Origin: Thereva unica
Lineage: Eukaryota > Arthropoda > Insecta > Diptera > Therevidae
DNA: 64,000 bases
Reading direction: 5' to 3'
NCBI GenBank assembly: GCA_949987705.1
Contig: OX465282.1
Location: 92,616,070-92,680,069 of the forward strand
Every line of letters begins with the position of its first letter. Within the stretch, counting starts at the first letter, position 1. Under the pieces are notes generated by a model. It saw only the letters and a program-made list of their open reading frames with translations, was not told the origin of the DNA and searched no databases. The translations under genes were made by a program, and so were the position numbers. Positions 1 through 10,239 of the stretch are shown here, piece by piece.

Positions 1-1050
1 TTCATTCTCAATGCCCCTTTTACCTTTATTTTTTGTTCATTCTAAATTCTTTTATCAAGATATAATTAGGTCACTGCCGCGCCGGTGGCTCCCAGTTGCT
101 GCAGTTGACCAATATTTCTCTGGTTAAAATGTTTACTGTGCTTCTATCGTAACCGACTTAGATCTGTACGACCTTGCGGTGTTCGGTGCACACAGGAGAA
201 TTGTTGATTTATTCGTAGTCTTTTAGTTGCATTTGCAACTCGTAATTGTCGAATTATTTCCTAAATCTTTATGATTGTGTTTACGCATATGCAAACCCTC
301 CGTTTTCTACTTTAAGATGATTCAATTTACTCCTTTCCTTTTTGTTTTTACTCTCAACAAAATTGGAGTTTAATTATGTGCTATTTAGCAACTTTTACTC
401 AACCTGCTGGTTGGCTAAGCTAAAAAAATATATTTTTTTTTTTTTCTTGTTTTTTAGTCGAGATTCGACTTTACAAGCTCCTGTGGTTTGGAACTTTATT
501 GAATAATTATAGCTTTACGCCGAATTATATTTTAAATTGAGTTCCTCCAACAGAGACTCCTAACCAGTAAGTCTCTGATCGAGGATTAACATCTACAGTC
601 GATATTCGACTTATAGAAAAAAGACCGCTAAGCAGTGTATTTAAATTAAATTCTTTAACAGAGATTCCTAAAACAGTAAATCTCTGCTAGATGTTTCAAT
701 AACTACAGTCGATATTCGACTTAACAAAAACCTCCACCAACGATTTGGTTCCCACACGACTATGTTGTTAGTATTTTTATTATTTGATACACCTAACAAG
801 TAATTGTCGGTAAAAACCCGACAATTATCTACGCCCTAAAATGAGGTTGTTAATTTATTAAATTCTGTCGACATGCGACATCCGCCACCAATATTTATGT
901 ATGCTTTAAATTGTGGTTTTTTAATTTATTAATTTTGTCGACATGCGACATCTGCCACCAATATTTAATAAAATTTTTAATAAATTTTTCTAAGCTTAGC
1001 TAACCTATTTTAAATTGCCGGTAAAGACCCTGACAATATCTAATTCCCTG
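1..1050. other. non-coding region with short duplications
   Basis: I see no coding region here. There are two imperfectly repeated blocks: about 541-614 and 655-723 share an AGAGA-TCC...AGTCGATATTCGACTT layout, and about 864-900 and 926-965 share GTCGACATGCGACATC followed by GCCACCAATATTTA. Short palindromes of the form GTCGA-N3-TCGAC occur near 457, 597 and 708, and a TTGTCGG...CCGACAA hairpin lies near 803-828. Given the minus-strand primer site at 1651-1669, this may be leader or untranslated DNA of a minus-strand LTR element, but no gag or pol coding is visible. Confidence 0.4.
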
Positions 1051-1051
1051 A

Positions 1052-1058
1052 TATAAAA
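1052..1058 (+). promoter_or_regulatory. candidate TATA box
   Basis: TATAAAA lies about 100 bases upstream of the first ATG of the candidate spliced gene at 1156-1627. Position and motif fit a core promoter for that transcript. AT-rich DNA gives such motifs often, so this is only suggestive. Confidence 0.25.
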
Positions 1059-1155
1059 TACGCTTGGATAGTCTTTCTGACGAATTCGTCTGATCGACTG
1101 ATCAAGTTTCCTACGCGCAGAAACTTTTATTCTTCGTCTTCTATCGAAGTGAAAG

Positions 1156-1627
1156 ATGGCGCTTGGTGGAGCTTTTTCACCACGGCGCGATCACTTTGCA
1201 GTGGTTTCAATTTATACCAATTTCATAATTAAAGCTTTCATTAAAGCTTTTTGTTTATATTTACTGGGTGACAGGTAAGTGGTTGTTTATTTCTTATAGT
1301 TTTTCTATTTTGATTTATTTTATTTATTTTTAGGAAGGAAGCGGACAGGAATTTTGGATTATGATACAGGTAATTTTTTTTGTGATCATTTTCTATTTAA
1401 TATTTGCATTTTAGCCTGAGTTTACGATTCTTTTGGGCCTGGTCGTGGTAGGCGTCTGTCAGGTTTGTTTTTGTCTGTTTTGGATTTATAATTTATTTTA
1501 ATATTTTTATTTTCAGGCCAAAACAATCTGGGATATTTTATGCGCTGTAGTGGCAGACGCTAACACTGCCCCCAAGTCAGGCTCAGCCTTGGGTTGGAGG
1601 TCAAGGAGCCTAGACCAGCAGTACTAA
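1156..1627 (+). CDS. candidate small spliced gene with micro-exons, unknown product
   Basis: I do not recognise the product. Three short introns with clean GT-AG ends can be read: 1275-1333, 1370-1414 and 1463-1516 (59, 45 and 54 bases). The flanking exon ends read AG or CAG before each GT. Spliced exons 2-4 (1334-1369, 1415-1462, 1517-1627) give an uninterrupted phase-0 frame from ATG 1361 to TAA 1625-1627, 55 residues. Its N-terminus is strongly hydrophobic (FTILLGLVVVGVC), like a signal peptide or membrane segment. A second frame starts at ATG 1156 in exon 1, runs into exon 2 and stops at TGA 1362-1364, overlapping the ATG of the 55-residue frame as ATGA. A TATA-like motif lies upstream at 1052. 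The minus-strand primer site just downstream means this could instead be chance splice-like signals in a retroelement leader. Confidence 0.35.
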
Positions 1628-1650
1628 CGTTTTTACTATTTGCGCACCCA

Positions 1651-1669
1651 GATCCTACCGGCTGCGCCA
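1651..1669 (-). other. primer-binding site of a minus-strand LTR element (tRNA-Ser type)
   Basis: The plus strand reads GATCCTACCGGCTGCGCCA. It matches the 3' end of an insect serine tRNA plus CCA, so the minus strand carries a primer-binding site starting TGGCGCAGCCGG. The Ty3/gypsy element at 5787 uses the same first 12 bases. The LTR would begin at 1672 on the right, where the minus strand ends in TATATAACA. Its far end, and the element's gag and pol, were not found; the tail may be cut by the satellite or the window edge. Confidence 0.55.
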
Positions 1670-1924
1670 ATTGTTATATAAATTGTTATATAATAAAAAT
1701 ATAACTCACCACACAACTGTTATTTCATTTATTAACCAACTGTTGTATAAAATAACAACACTCTTTTACTTATTTTTTGTTTTTTTTAAATTTTCATATA
1801 TCACGGGGTTTTTTTTTTTTTTTTTTTTTTTTATTTACTGATTGATTTCATAAATTGTTCTAATAAAAAAAACAACACTCACAATAATTATTTTTTTTTT
1901 TTATTTTATTAATATTTATTTATT
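1670..1924 (-). repeat. probable LTR end, then AT-rich DNA
   Basis: The sequence next to the primer site is AT-rich with repeated TTGTTATATAA motifs and an AACTGTT / AACAACA pattern, as expected for the 3' part of a minus-strand LTR. A run of about 22 T lies near 1811-1832. The LTR start could not be placed, and whether the following satellite lies inside or beside the LTR is unknown. Confidence 0.3.
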
Positions 1925-4856
1925 ATTACTTAAAATAGTTATAGTGCAAAAATACACTAATATATCTTATTGCCGAAATGCACTAATATAGCTTCCTTCT
2001 TTTATTAATATTTATTATTATTACTTAAAATTGTTATAGTGCAGAAATACACAAATATAACTTATTGCCGAAATGCACCAATATAACTTTCTTCTTTTAT
2101 TAATATTTATTATTATTACTTAAAATTGTTATAGTGCAGAAATACACTAATTTAACTTATTGCCGAAATGCACTAATATAACTTTCTTCTTTTATTAATA
2201 TTTATTATTATTGCTTAAAATTGTTATAGTGCAGAAATACACTAATTTAACTTATTGCCGAAATGCACTAATATAACTTTCTTCTTTTATTAATATTTAT
2301 TATTATTGCTTAAAATTGTTATAGTGCAGAAATACGCTAATTTAACTTATTGCCGAAATGCACTAATATAACTTTCTTCTTTTATTAATATTTATTATTA
2401 TTACTTAAAATTGTTATAGTGCAGAAATACACTAATTTAACTTATTGCCGAAATGCACCAATATAACTTTCTTCTTTTATTAATATTTATTATTATTGCT
2501 TAAAATTGTTATAGTGCAGAAATACACTAATTTAACTTATTGCCGAAATGCACTAATATAACTTTCTTCTTTTATTAATATTTATTATTATTACTTAAAA
2601 TTGTTATAGTGCAGAAATACACTAATTTAACTTATTGCCGAAATGCACTAATATAACTTTCTTCTTTTATTAATATTTATTATTATTGCTTAAAATTGTT
2701 ATAGTGCAGAAATACACTAATTTAACTTATTGCCGAAATGCACTAATATAACTTTCTTCTTTTATTAATATTTATTATTATTGCTTAAAATTGTTATAGT
2801 GCAGAAATACGCTAATTTAACTTATTGCCGAAATGCACTAATATAACTTTCTTCTTTTATTAATATTTATTATTATTACTTAAAATTGTTATAGTGCAGA
2901 AATACACTAATTTAACTTATTGCCGAAATGCACTAATATAACTTTCTTCTTTTATTAATATTTATTATTATTACTTAAAATTGTTATAGTGCAGAAATAC
3001 ACTAATTTAACTTATTGCCGAAATGCACTAATATAACTTTCTTGTTTTATTAATATTTATTATTATTGCTTAAAATTGTTATAGTGCAGAAATACACAAA
3101 TATAACTTATTGCCGAAATGCACTAATATAACTTCCTTCTTTTATTAATATTTATTATTATTACTTAAAATTGTTATAGTGCAGAAATACACAAATATAA
3201 CTTATTGCCGAAATGCACCAATATAACTTTCTTCTTTTATTAATATTTATTATTATTACTTAAAATTGTTATAGTGCAGAAATACACTAATTTAACTTAT
3301 TGCCGAAATGCACTAATATAACTTTCTTCTTTTATTAATATTTATTATTATTACTTAAAATTGTTATAGTGCAGAAATACGCTAATTTAACTTATTGCCG
3401 AAATGCACTAATATAACTTTCTTCTTTTATTAATATTTATTATTATTGCTTAAAATTGTTATAGTGCAGAAATACACTAATTTAACTTATTGCCGAAATG
3501 CACTAATATAACTTTCTTCTTTTATTAATATTTATTATTATTGCTTAAAATTGTTATAGTGCAGAAATACGCTAATTTAACTTATTGCCGAAATGCACTA
3601 ATATAACTTTCTTCTTTTATTAATATTTATTATTATTACTTAAAATTGTTATAGTGCAGAAATACACTAATTTAACTTATTGCCGAAATGCACTAATATA
3701 ACTTTCTTCTTTTATTAATATTTATTATTATTACTTAAAATTGTTATAGTGCAGAAATACACTAATTTAACTTATTGCCGAAATGCACCAATATAACTTT
3801 CTTCTTTTATTAATATTTATTATTATTGCTTAAAATTGTTATAGTGCAGAAATACACAAATATAACTTATTGCCGAAATGCACTAATATAACTTCCTTCT
3901 TTTATTAATATTTATTATTATTACTTAAAATTGTTATAGTGCAGAAATACACAAATATAACTTATTGCCGAAATGCACCAATATAACTTTCTTCTTTTAT
4001 TAATATTTATTATTATTACTTAAAATTGTTATAGTGCAGAAATACACTAATTTAACTTATTGCCGAAATGCACTAATATAACTTTCTTCTTTTATTAATA
4101 TTTATTATTATTGCTTAAAATTGTTATAGTGCAGAAATACACTAATTTAACTTATTGCCGAAATGCACTAATATAACTTTCTTCTTTTATTAATATTTAT
4201 TATTATTACTTAAAATTGTTATAGTGCAGAAATACACTAATTTAACTTATTGCCGAAATGCACTAATATAACTTTCTTCTTTTATTAATATTTATTATTA
4301 TTACTTAAAATTGTTATAGTGCAGAAATACACTAATTTAACTTATTGCCGAAATGCACTAATATAACTTTCTTCTTTTATTAATATTTATTATTATTACT
4401 TAAAATTGTTATAGTGCAGAAATACACTAATTTAACTTATTGCCGAAATGCACCAATATAACTTTCTTCTTTTATTAATATTTATTATTATTGCTTAAAA
4501 TTGTTATAGTGCAGAAATACACTAATTTAACTTATTGCCGAAATGCACTAATATAACTTTCTTCTTTTATTAATATTTATTATTATTGCTTAAAATTGTT
4601 ATAGTGCAGAAATACGCTAATTTAACTTATTGCCGAAATGCACCAATATAACTTTCTTCTTTTATTAATATTTATTATTATTGCTTAAAATTGTTATAGT
4701 GCAGAAATACGCTAATTTAACTTATTGCCGAAATGCACTAATATAACTTTCTTCTTTTATTAATATTTATTATTATTACTTAAAATTGTTATAGTGCAGA
4801 AATACACTAATTTAACTTATTGCCGAAATGCACTAATATAACTTTCTTCTTTTATT
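1925..4856. repeat. 95-base satellite array, about 31 units
   Basis: A tandem array with exact 95-base period. Anchoring on GTGCAGAAATAC, copies start at 1946, 2041, 2136 and so on to 4796, a total span of exactly 30 periods with no net indel. Each unit contains an internal half-repeat 26 bases apart (GCAGAAATACACTAATTTAA and GCCGAAATGCACTAATATAA) plus an AT-rich spacer TTAATATTTATTATTATT. Units differ mainly by point changes (ACT/GCT, CACTA/CACCA, TTTAAC/TATAAC). Variant pairs carrying ACAAATATAAC and CTTCCTTC recur at 1946/2041, 3086/3181 and 3846/3941, spaced 12 and 8 units, which points to block duplication. Confidence 0.95.
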
Positions 4857-5550
4857 TAAAAGTGAAGACAATTTTCACACCCGCCGCCGTGATAGTTCAA
4901 ACAACACCCCTTCTTTTTTTTAAAACCAACCGCCAACTTCGATCAACTTCGATTTTTAAAATCTCGACGCGCCCGCCGCCGCTAAAGGTTGGAACAACAC
5001 TTAATTACTTTAAAGTTTCACCCGCCGGTGGTGGCATGGAAAATTGTCCACCGGCTGGGAAAAACGCGCCCTTGAACTTGTTCCCACCTGCGCAACTTGC
5101 TTACCGCGCGTTTCTCACGCGGCGCATTGCAAGTTGCGCTTGATTATTGTTGGGTGGGTCAAATTACGTTCAAGAAAGTCAAAGTCAAGATCACTGTTTG
5201 CCAGAAAAGCTTGGGAAGGGTGCAAAGGTAATTGCGCACCTTGCAAATCTCACAAAATGCGCGCGGATTAGGTTACGTCTGGAACATTTGTTGAAGTGGA
5301 ATTTTGTACGTTGAAGCTTTGTCCGTTAAGGAATTTTGTACATTTGAAAATGGAAATTAGATCATAATTTTCCGTTTAGGATTTGTTGTTCGCAGGGAGC
5401 TCATATTGCATCAAACTCATTAACTGCGAATTCGATGTAAAAGGCTCCCTGTATGAAAGTATATGGGAATTTGTCTAAGGGCTCCGTTTTTCACCGAGAG
5501 AGACCCTTACAAATTCTGTATGTAACAATATAAGCTTACAAAACATTTTT
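4857..5550. other. GC-richer spacer, no supported gene
   Basis: About 4880-5150 is markedly richer in G and C (repeated CCCGCCG and CCACCGGCTGGG) than its surroundings and keeps short open frames, but no domain or splice pattern stands out. A GGGAGC...GGCTCCCT inverted pair spans about 5395-5453. No gene is called. Confidence 0.5.
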
Positions 5551-5786
5551 ATGCAGAAACAATTTCCCTATGAATTCAACAGAAAACCAAGAACTTTACA
5601 AGAGTTGGATAGGTGGAAGGCTTCAGAATACCGAAGTTTCATTCTATATAGTGGCATAGTTATTCTAAAAAATATCCTCGATTCGGCTTACTACAACAAT
5701 TTTTTTGAAATTTCATGCTGGGATAAGAATTCTTGCCGACAAGCAGCTATATAGCAAATACAATCTATTGGCTAGAGCATTATTAG
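5551..5786 (+). pseudogene. CACTA-type transposase, C-terminal region, upstream half
   Basis: The translation includes FNRKPRTLQELDRWKASEYR followed by FILYSGIVILKNI. This matches my memory of the region before the conserved 'YN-HSLIHL' block in animal CACTA/EnSpm (tnp2-like) transposases. A frameshift within about 5700-5755 moves the good reading into another frame, which then runs to the edge of the LTR at 5787. Reading resumes at 13260 beyond the LTR element, in the same order as in the family. The gene is therefore a frameshifted remnant split by the 5787-13254 insertion. Family assignment rests on remembered motif patterns, not a search. Confidence 0.65.
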
Positions 5787-5942
5787 TGTAGTATACACAA
5801 GTTTGACTAAATCTAGTATTAGGAATAAGAGCTGGTAATACCAAATATACTGTATCAAATAATTGTACAATGCATGGAATTTGATAAGAAATAAAGCAGT
5901 CTTGGACTCAATGAGCAAGAGTTAATACATGGCGCAGCCGGA
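5787..5942 (+). repeat. 5' LTR (5787-5929) and primer-binding site
   Basis: The LTR begins TGTAGTATAC and ends TTAATACA at 5929, with TGTA/TACA terminal inverted bases. The primer-binding site TGGCGCAGCCGGA starts at 5930 and is complementary to a serine tRNA 3' end. An AATAAA signal for RNA 3'-end formation lies near 5890. Confidence 0.92.
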
Positions 5943-6039
5943 ATAAGGTTAAACAGTGAAAGTAATAGAACTATTATTAGTTAAATAAGTGCAAAAGTCA
6001 ATCTGTTAATAGAGAAGATTAAAAAGGAAAAGCGATTGA

Positions 6040-6458
6040 AGCCTGAACTACATTGAAAAGCAGTGCAGTGCAGCACCGCGCAGTGAAATTTAGACTTCTT
6101 GTAATTGAATGTAGCAACTCACATTAATTTCACTGCTTTGCACTGCACTGCACTGCGCTGCCTATTCTTAGGCTAATTTCTAAAAAACTGCTTCGCACTG
6201 CATGCCAATTTCTAAAAAACTTAATATGAAGTTGTCATTGCCATTGTTGTCAAAATGGATGACGAAGAATTTAAAGAATTAGTGAGATATAAAGACTTTC
6301 TCTAAAACAATAGTCAAAGGACTACCATAAAAATTACAAAAGAAGAGTCAATGTCAAAACACTGCTTATGCAATGTAATTCACCACGCGTTCTCTAACAA
6401 ACCACTGCAACATACTGCACAGTGCTGCACTGCGCTGCTTTTCAATGTAGTTCAGGCT
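6040..6458. mobile_element. MITE, probable PIF/Harbinger type, in the leader
   Basis: Terminal inverted repeats start AGCCTGAACTACATTG and run about 40 bases with CAGTGCAG-rich sequence. Flanks are TGA on the left and TAA on the right, compatible with a mutated 3-base TAA duplication. Inside, a short frame at 6255 starts MDDEEFKELV and stops after 16 codons. It resembles the start of the MITE reading at 52182-52745, whose termini also begin AGCC-AACTA. Confidence 0.6.
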
Positions 6459-6492
6459 TAACTAGAAACAAAGTTAAGTTATATACCTACAT

Positions 6493-6796
6493 TTGGGAAA
6501 AAATCAAGAGAGAAGCATATTACTGAAAGTGCAAAAACAAAATCGCCCACGAGGAAGACCCAGGAAATACATTGAAATTAAAGTAAATGAAAATATGGAA
6601 TACCTGCGGAAATTTGATGAACTTAAGTTAGAGGGAAATTTAGCGGAAAATTGGAGAGTTTTCGAGCAAAGTTTCAAAATTTTCGCTATAGCTATTGAGT
6701 TACAGAAAAAAGAAGAACCGGTGCAGGTAGCGGTCCTTTTGAACGCTTTGGGGCCTGCAGTTGTAGAAGTTTATAACACTTTTTCTCTAATAGAGG
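6493..6796 (+). pseudogene. gag: gag, 5' part, truncated by insertion
   Basis: The frame reads through ENWRVFEQSFKIFAIAIEL and VQVAVLLNALGP to VYNTFSL, the usual insect Ty3/gypsy gag capsid pattern (a WxxF helix followed by LL-ALG). The reading ends at the foldback element that starts at 6797. The continuation, beginning ITEAEKRKYDTVLKAF, is found beyond it at 9563. An AT-hook-like RPRGRPRK stretch lies near the N-terminus. Confidence 0.8.
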
Positions 6797-9561
6797 AAGA
6801 GCCAGCGACGTTTTTTGGGTTGTCATTTCATTAGTCATGAAAATTTCCACACTGAATCTTATACACTTGCTGAACAATAAAAGCTAGTTCTGGCAACCCC
6901 CAGTGGCCGGAATGAAGTACCCTAAAATTACAAAAGGGGTAGGAAATAAAGTTAAATTTTGTTATAGTATTAGTCATGAATTTTCAGGAGATTATTTTCG
7001 ATGGTATTCTCTATTTAGAAAAATTATTGCCAGAACATTTCCCCGTCACCAAAGTGCCGCCAGAACGCTGTAAATATTCACATAACAAAACACTATTTTT
7101 GTTATTTCATTAGTCTTGAAATTTTTACAGAAGAATTAAAATATTTGTAAGATATGTAATTTAAAACGCCAGAACAAAATTCCGTCACCAACTATCTGCC
7201 AGAACGAAAAACGTCCCCATGTGAGAGTGAGCGAGACAGTTAAATATAAATCTGCGGGTTAACGAGAGAACGCATATGGAGCGTAAAATAATCTAAATAT
7301 ATATAATTTAAAAAAAAATTATGTTAAAAATTAAAAAGAAAACGTTTATGTAATGTGTGACGAATTATCAATTATTTATTCATTTATTTTGTATGAAAAT
7401 TGATTCATTTGAATCGTCGATAAACTCGATTGGAGGCTCTGATATGTCATCATCTGTGAACATGTTTATTAATGATTATTATTTTATGACTCTGGATATA
7501 AATAAAATTAATAAGAAACATTTACAATCAATATTGGCATAATTCGCTTCAATCTCAACGTTGTTGTTGCAATGTTTTCCTTCAAAAAAAAAATAAACAA
7601 ACAAAAAAGTCAGCTGTTATTATGCCTAAAAAGGTTTTATTATAGTGCATTTTTTTAATAAATATGGTAAACAAATTGCTGCGTATATCATCTCTGCTCA
7701 ACAAATCTGCAAGTTTTGAAGCAGAGATTAGCATGTAATATGTCATCAAGAGAAGTGACATTTTAGGGTTTGACGAACGTTCGTTAAGTTTGTTCGCCTA
7801 TTTACGTGGGTGCAAGAAATTATGAAGCAATCACAAAATTTCATCATCTGATGCACTGTCAAAATTTCAGCCCTTCAGCTTCAGAGGTTTGGGTTGACCC
7901 CATTTCACCCCTTAGGGGATGAATTTCGAGTAATCGCCTCTTAGTAGATGTCCACGTTTTTATAGGGATGCACTGTCGAAATTTCAGCCCTATAGCTCCA
8001 GTAGTTTGGTAACCCCATTTCACCCCGTTAGGGGATGAATTTCGAAAAATCGCTTCTTAGTGAATGTCCATGTCATTAAAGAGATGCACTGTCAAAATTT
8101 CAGCCGTTTAGCTCCAGAGGTTTGGGTTAACCCCATTTAACCCCCTTAGGGGATAAATTTCAAAAAAATCGCTCCTAAGTGGATGTCCACGTCATTATAG
8201 GGATGCACTGTCAAAATTAAAGCCCTTCAGCTTCAGTAGTGTGGGTTTAACACCATTTCACCCCCTTAGGGAATGAATTTCGAAAAATCTCTTCTTAGTG
8301 GATGTCCAAGTCATTACAACTGTCAAAATTTCGGCCCTATAGCTCCAGCGGTTTGGGTAAACCTCATTTCACCCCGTTAGGGGATGAAATTTGAAAAATC
8401 GCTTTTTAGTAGATGTCCGCGTCATTATAGGAATGCAGTGTCAAAATTTCAGCCCTATAGTTCCAGCCGTTTTGGGTCGACCCCATTTCACCCCCTTAGG
8501 GGATGAATTTTGAGTAATCGCTTTTTATTGGATGTCCACGCCATTAAAGGGATGCACCGTCAAAATTTCAGCCCTATAGTTCCGGCGGTTTTGGGTTGAC
8601 CCCATTTCACCCCCTTAGGGGATAAATTTCGAAAAATCGCTTTATAGTGGACGTCCACGCCATTATAGAGATGCACTGTCAAAATTTCAGCCTTATAGCT
8701 CCAGCGGTTTTGAGTTGACCCTATTTGACCCCCTTAGGGGATGAATTTCGAAAAATCGCTAGGGATGCACTGTCAAAATTTCAGCCCTTTAGCTCTAGCG
8801 GTTTAGGTTGTGCGTTGTTTGTCAGTCAGTTACTTTTTATACAATAGAAAAAAAAGTGAAGAAGAAAATCCCCTTATAACTTATTGAACCCCATTTCACC
8901 CCCTTCAACCCTTTTTTCTCAAAAAAAGTAGCATATGTCCGTCTCCAAGGTCTAAACTATGTCTGTAGCAAATTTCATCAAAATCGGTCCAGTGGTTTAG
9001 GCGTGAAAGCGTAACAGACGGACAGACAGACAGAGTTACTTTCGCATTCATAATATTAGTAAGGATTATTTTACGCTCCATATACGTTCTCTCGTTAACC
9101 CGCAGATTTATATTTAACTGTCTCGCTCACTCTCACATGGGGACGTTTTTCGTTCTGGCAGATAGTTGGTGACGGAATTTTGTTCTGGCGTTTTAAATTA
9201 CATATCTTACAAAATATTTTAATTCTTCTGTAAAAATTTCAAGACTAATGAAATAACAAAAATAGTGTTTTGTTATGTGAATATTTATAGCGTTCTGGCG
9301 GCACTTTGGTGACGGGGAAATGTTCTGGCAATAATTTTTCTAAATAGAGAATACCATCGAAAATAATCTCCTGAAAATTCATGACTAATACTATAACAAA
9401 ATTTAACTTTATTTCCTACCCCCTTTGTAATTTTAGGGTACTTCATTCCGGCCACTGGGGGTTGCCAGAACTAGCTTTTATTGTTCAGCAGGTGTATAAG
9501 ATTCAGTATGGAAATTTTCATGACTAATGAAATGACAACCCAAAACACGTCGCTGGCTCTT
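6797..9561. mobile_element. foldback element with about 497-base terminal inverted repeats
   Basis: The left arm is 6797-7293 and the right arm 9064-9561, near-perfect inverted copies starting AAGAGCCAGCGACGT. Each arm is itself built of about three 140-base direct repeats marked by ATTAGTCATGAAAATTTTC-like sequence (6829, 6968 and 7109 on the left) and by GCCAGAAC blocks. This internally repeated arm is the hallmark of foldback elements. No transposase is visible. Flanking bases TCTAATAGAG and TCTATAACAG (7 of 10 alike) may be a decayed target duplication. The element interrupts gag. The core 7294-9063 holds AT-rich DNA (a 61-codon frame at 7357-7542 is not convincing) and another repeat. 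Confidence 0.85.
7608..9066. repeat. dispersed repeat with expanded 118-base minisatellite
   Basis: About nine imperfect units of roughly 118 bases lie between 7850 and 8820, each with GATGCACTGTCAAAATTTCA, then a CAGCGGTTTGGGT block, CCCCATTTCACCCC, and TTAGGGGATGAATTTCG. The flanks (TGACGAACGTTCGTTAA on the left; ACAGACAGAGTTACTTTCGC to ATATTAGTAAGGATT on the right) are shared with the copy at 54898-55466, which has only a trace of the internal repeat. The right end resembles the 3' tail of insect RTE-type LINEs. The repeat nests inside the foldback element. Confidence 0.85.
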
Positions 9562-10230
9562 GGTCTATAACAGAAGCGGAAAAAAGAAAATATGACACCG
9601 TTCTAAAAGCGTTTCAGGAATTTTGCGCGCCAAGAAAATATGAAGTATACGAAAGTTTTGTCTTTTGGAGCAGAAATCAACGGGACAGCGAGCCGTTTGA
9701 CTCATTTCTCATGGATATAAAAAAGCTAGTTCGTTCATGTGGTTATACGGGAACTGAAGATCGCATGATTAGGGATCGTATTGTGTTCGGAATAAACGAA
9801 AAAAAATTGCAAGCAAAATTACTGGAAACAAACGGGTTAACCATGGATAAAGCCATAGAAATATCGAGAGCAAGTGAAGTATCACGTGCGCAACAGGAAC
9901 ATATGCAGAAAGCAGGATCGTCAAAAAACGGATCCTCTGAGGTATATTCTTTAAAAAAGATAACTAAATCGTATGCAGGTAACCCTAATTCTCATTTCAA
10001 TAATATACAAGGCAATAGAAATCAAAAGATTTTTTTAGACAAAATCATGACATAAAAAACCCAAAGGAAAATATAAAAAAATATAATAAATTTAATATTA
10101 AGGAAGCAAATTGGATCAATTGTAATTATTGTGGACAAAAGCATTCATACGGAAACTGCCCAGCGTACAAAAAAATATGCAAACAATGTGGACGAAGAAA
10201 TCACTTTGCTGGTACAAAATAGCGGGCAAT
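9562..10230 (+). pseudogene. gag: gag, 3' part with zinc knuckles
   Basis: Reading resumes after the foldback with a capsid-type stretch (SFVFWSRNQRDSEPFDSF), then continues through 9711-10055. A frameshift near the T-run at 10029 breaks the frame. Beyond it, at about 10110-10215, two nucleocapsid motifs are legible: CNYCGQKHSYGNC (CX2CX3HX4C) and CKQCGRRNHFAG, the second lacking its last cysteine. Together they bind the packaged RNA in this family. Gag is thus recognisable end to end but broken by an insertion and a frameshift. Confidence 0.8.
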
Positions 10231-10239
10231 AGGAAAAGC

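Noticed and set aside
1925..4856. CRISPR-like array
   Set aside because: The 95-base units are tandem without unique spacers, and the setting is a eukaryotic genome.
4820..5143. 107-codon frame after the satellite
   Set aside because: It begins inside the satellite and has no domain; GC-rich DNA explains its length.
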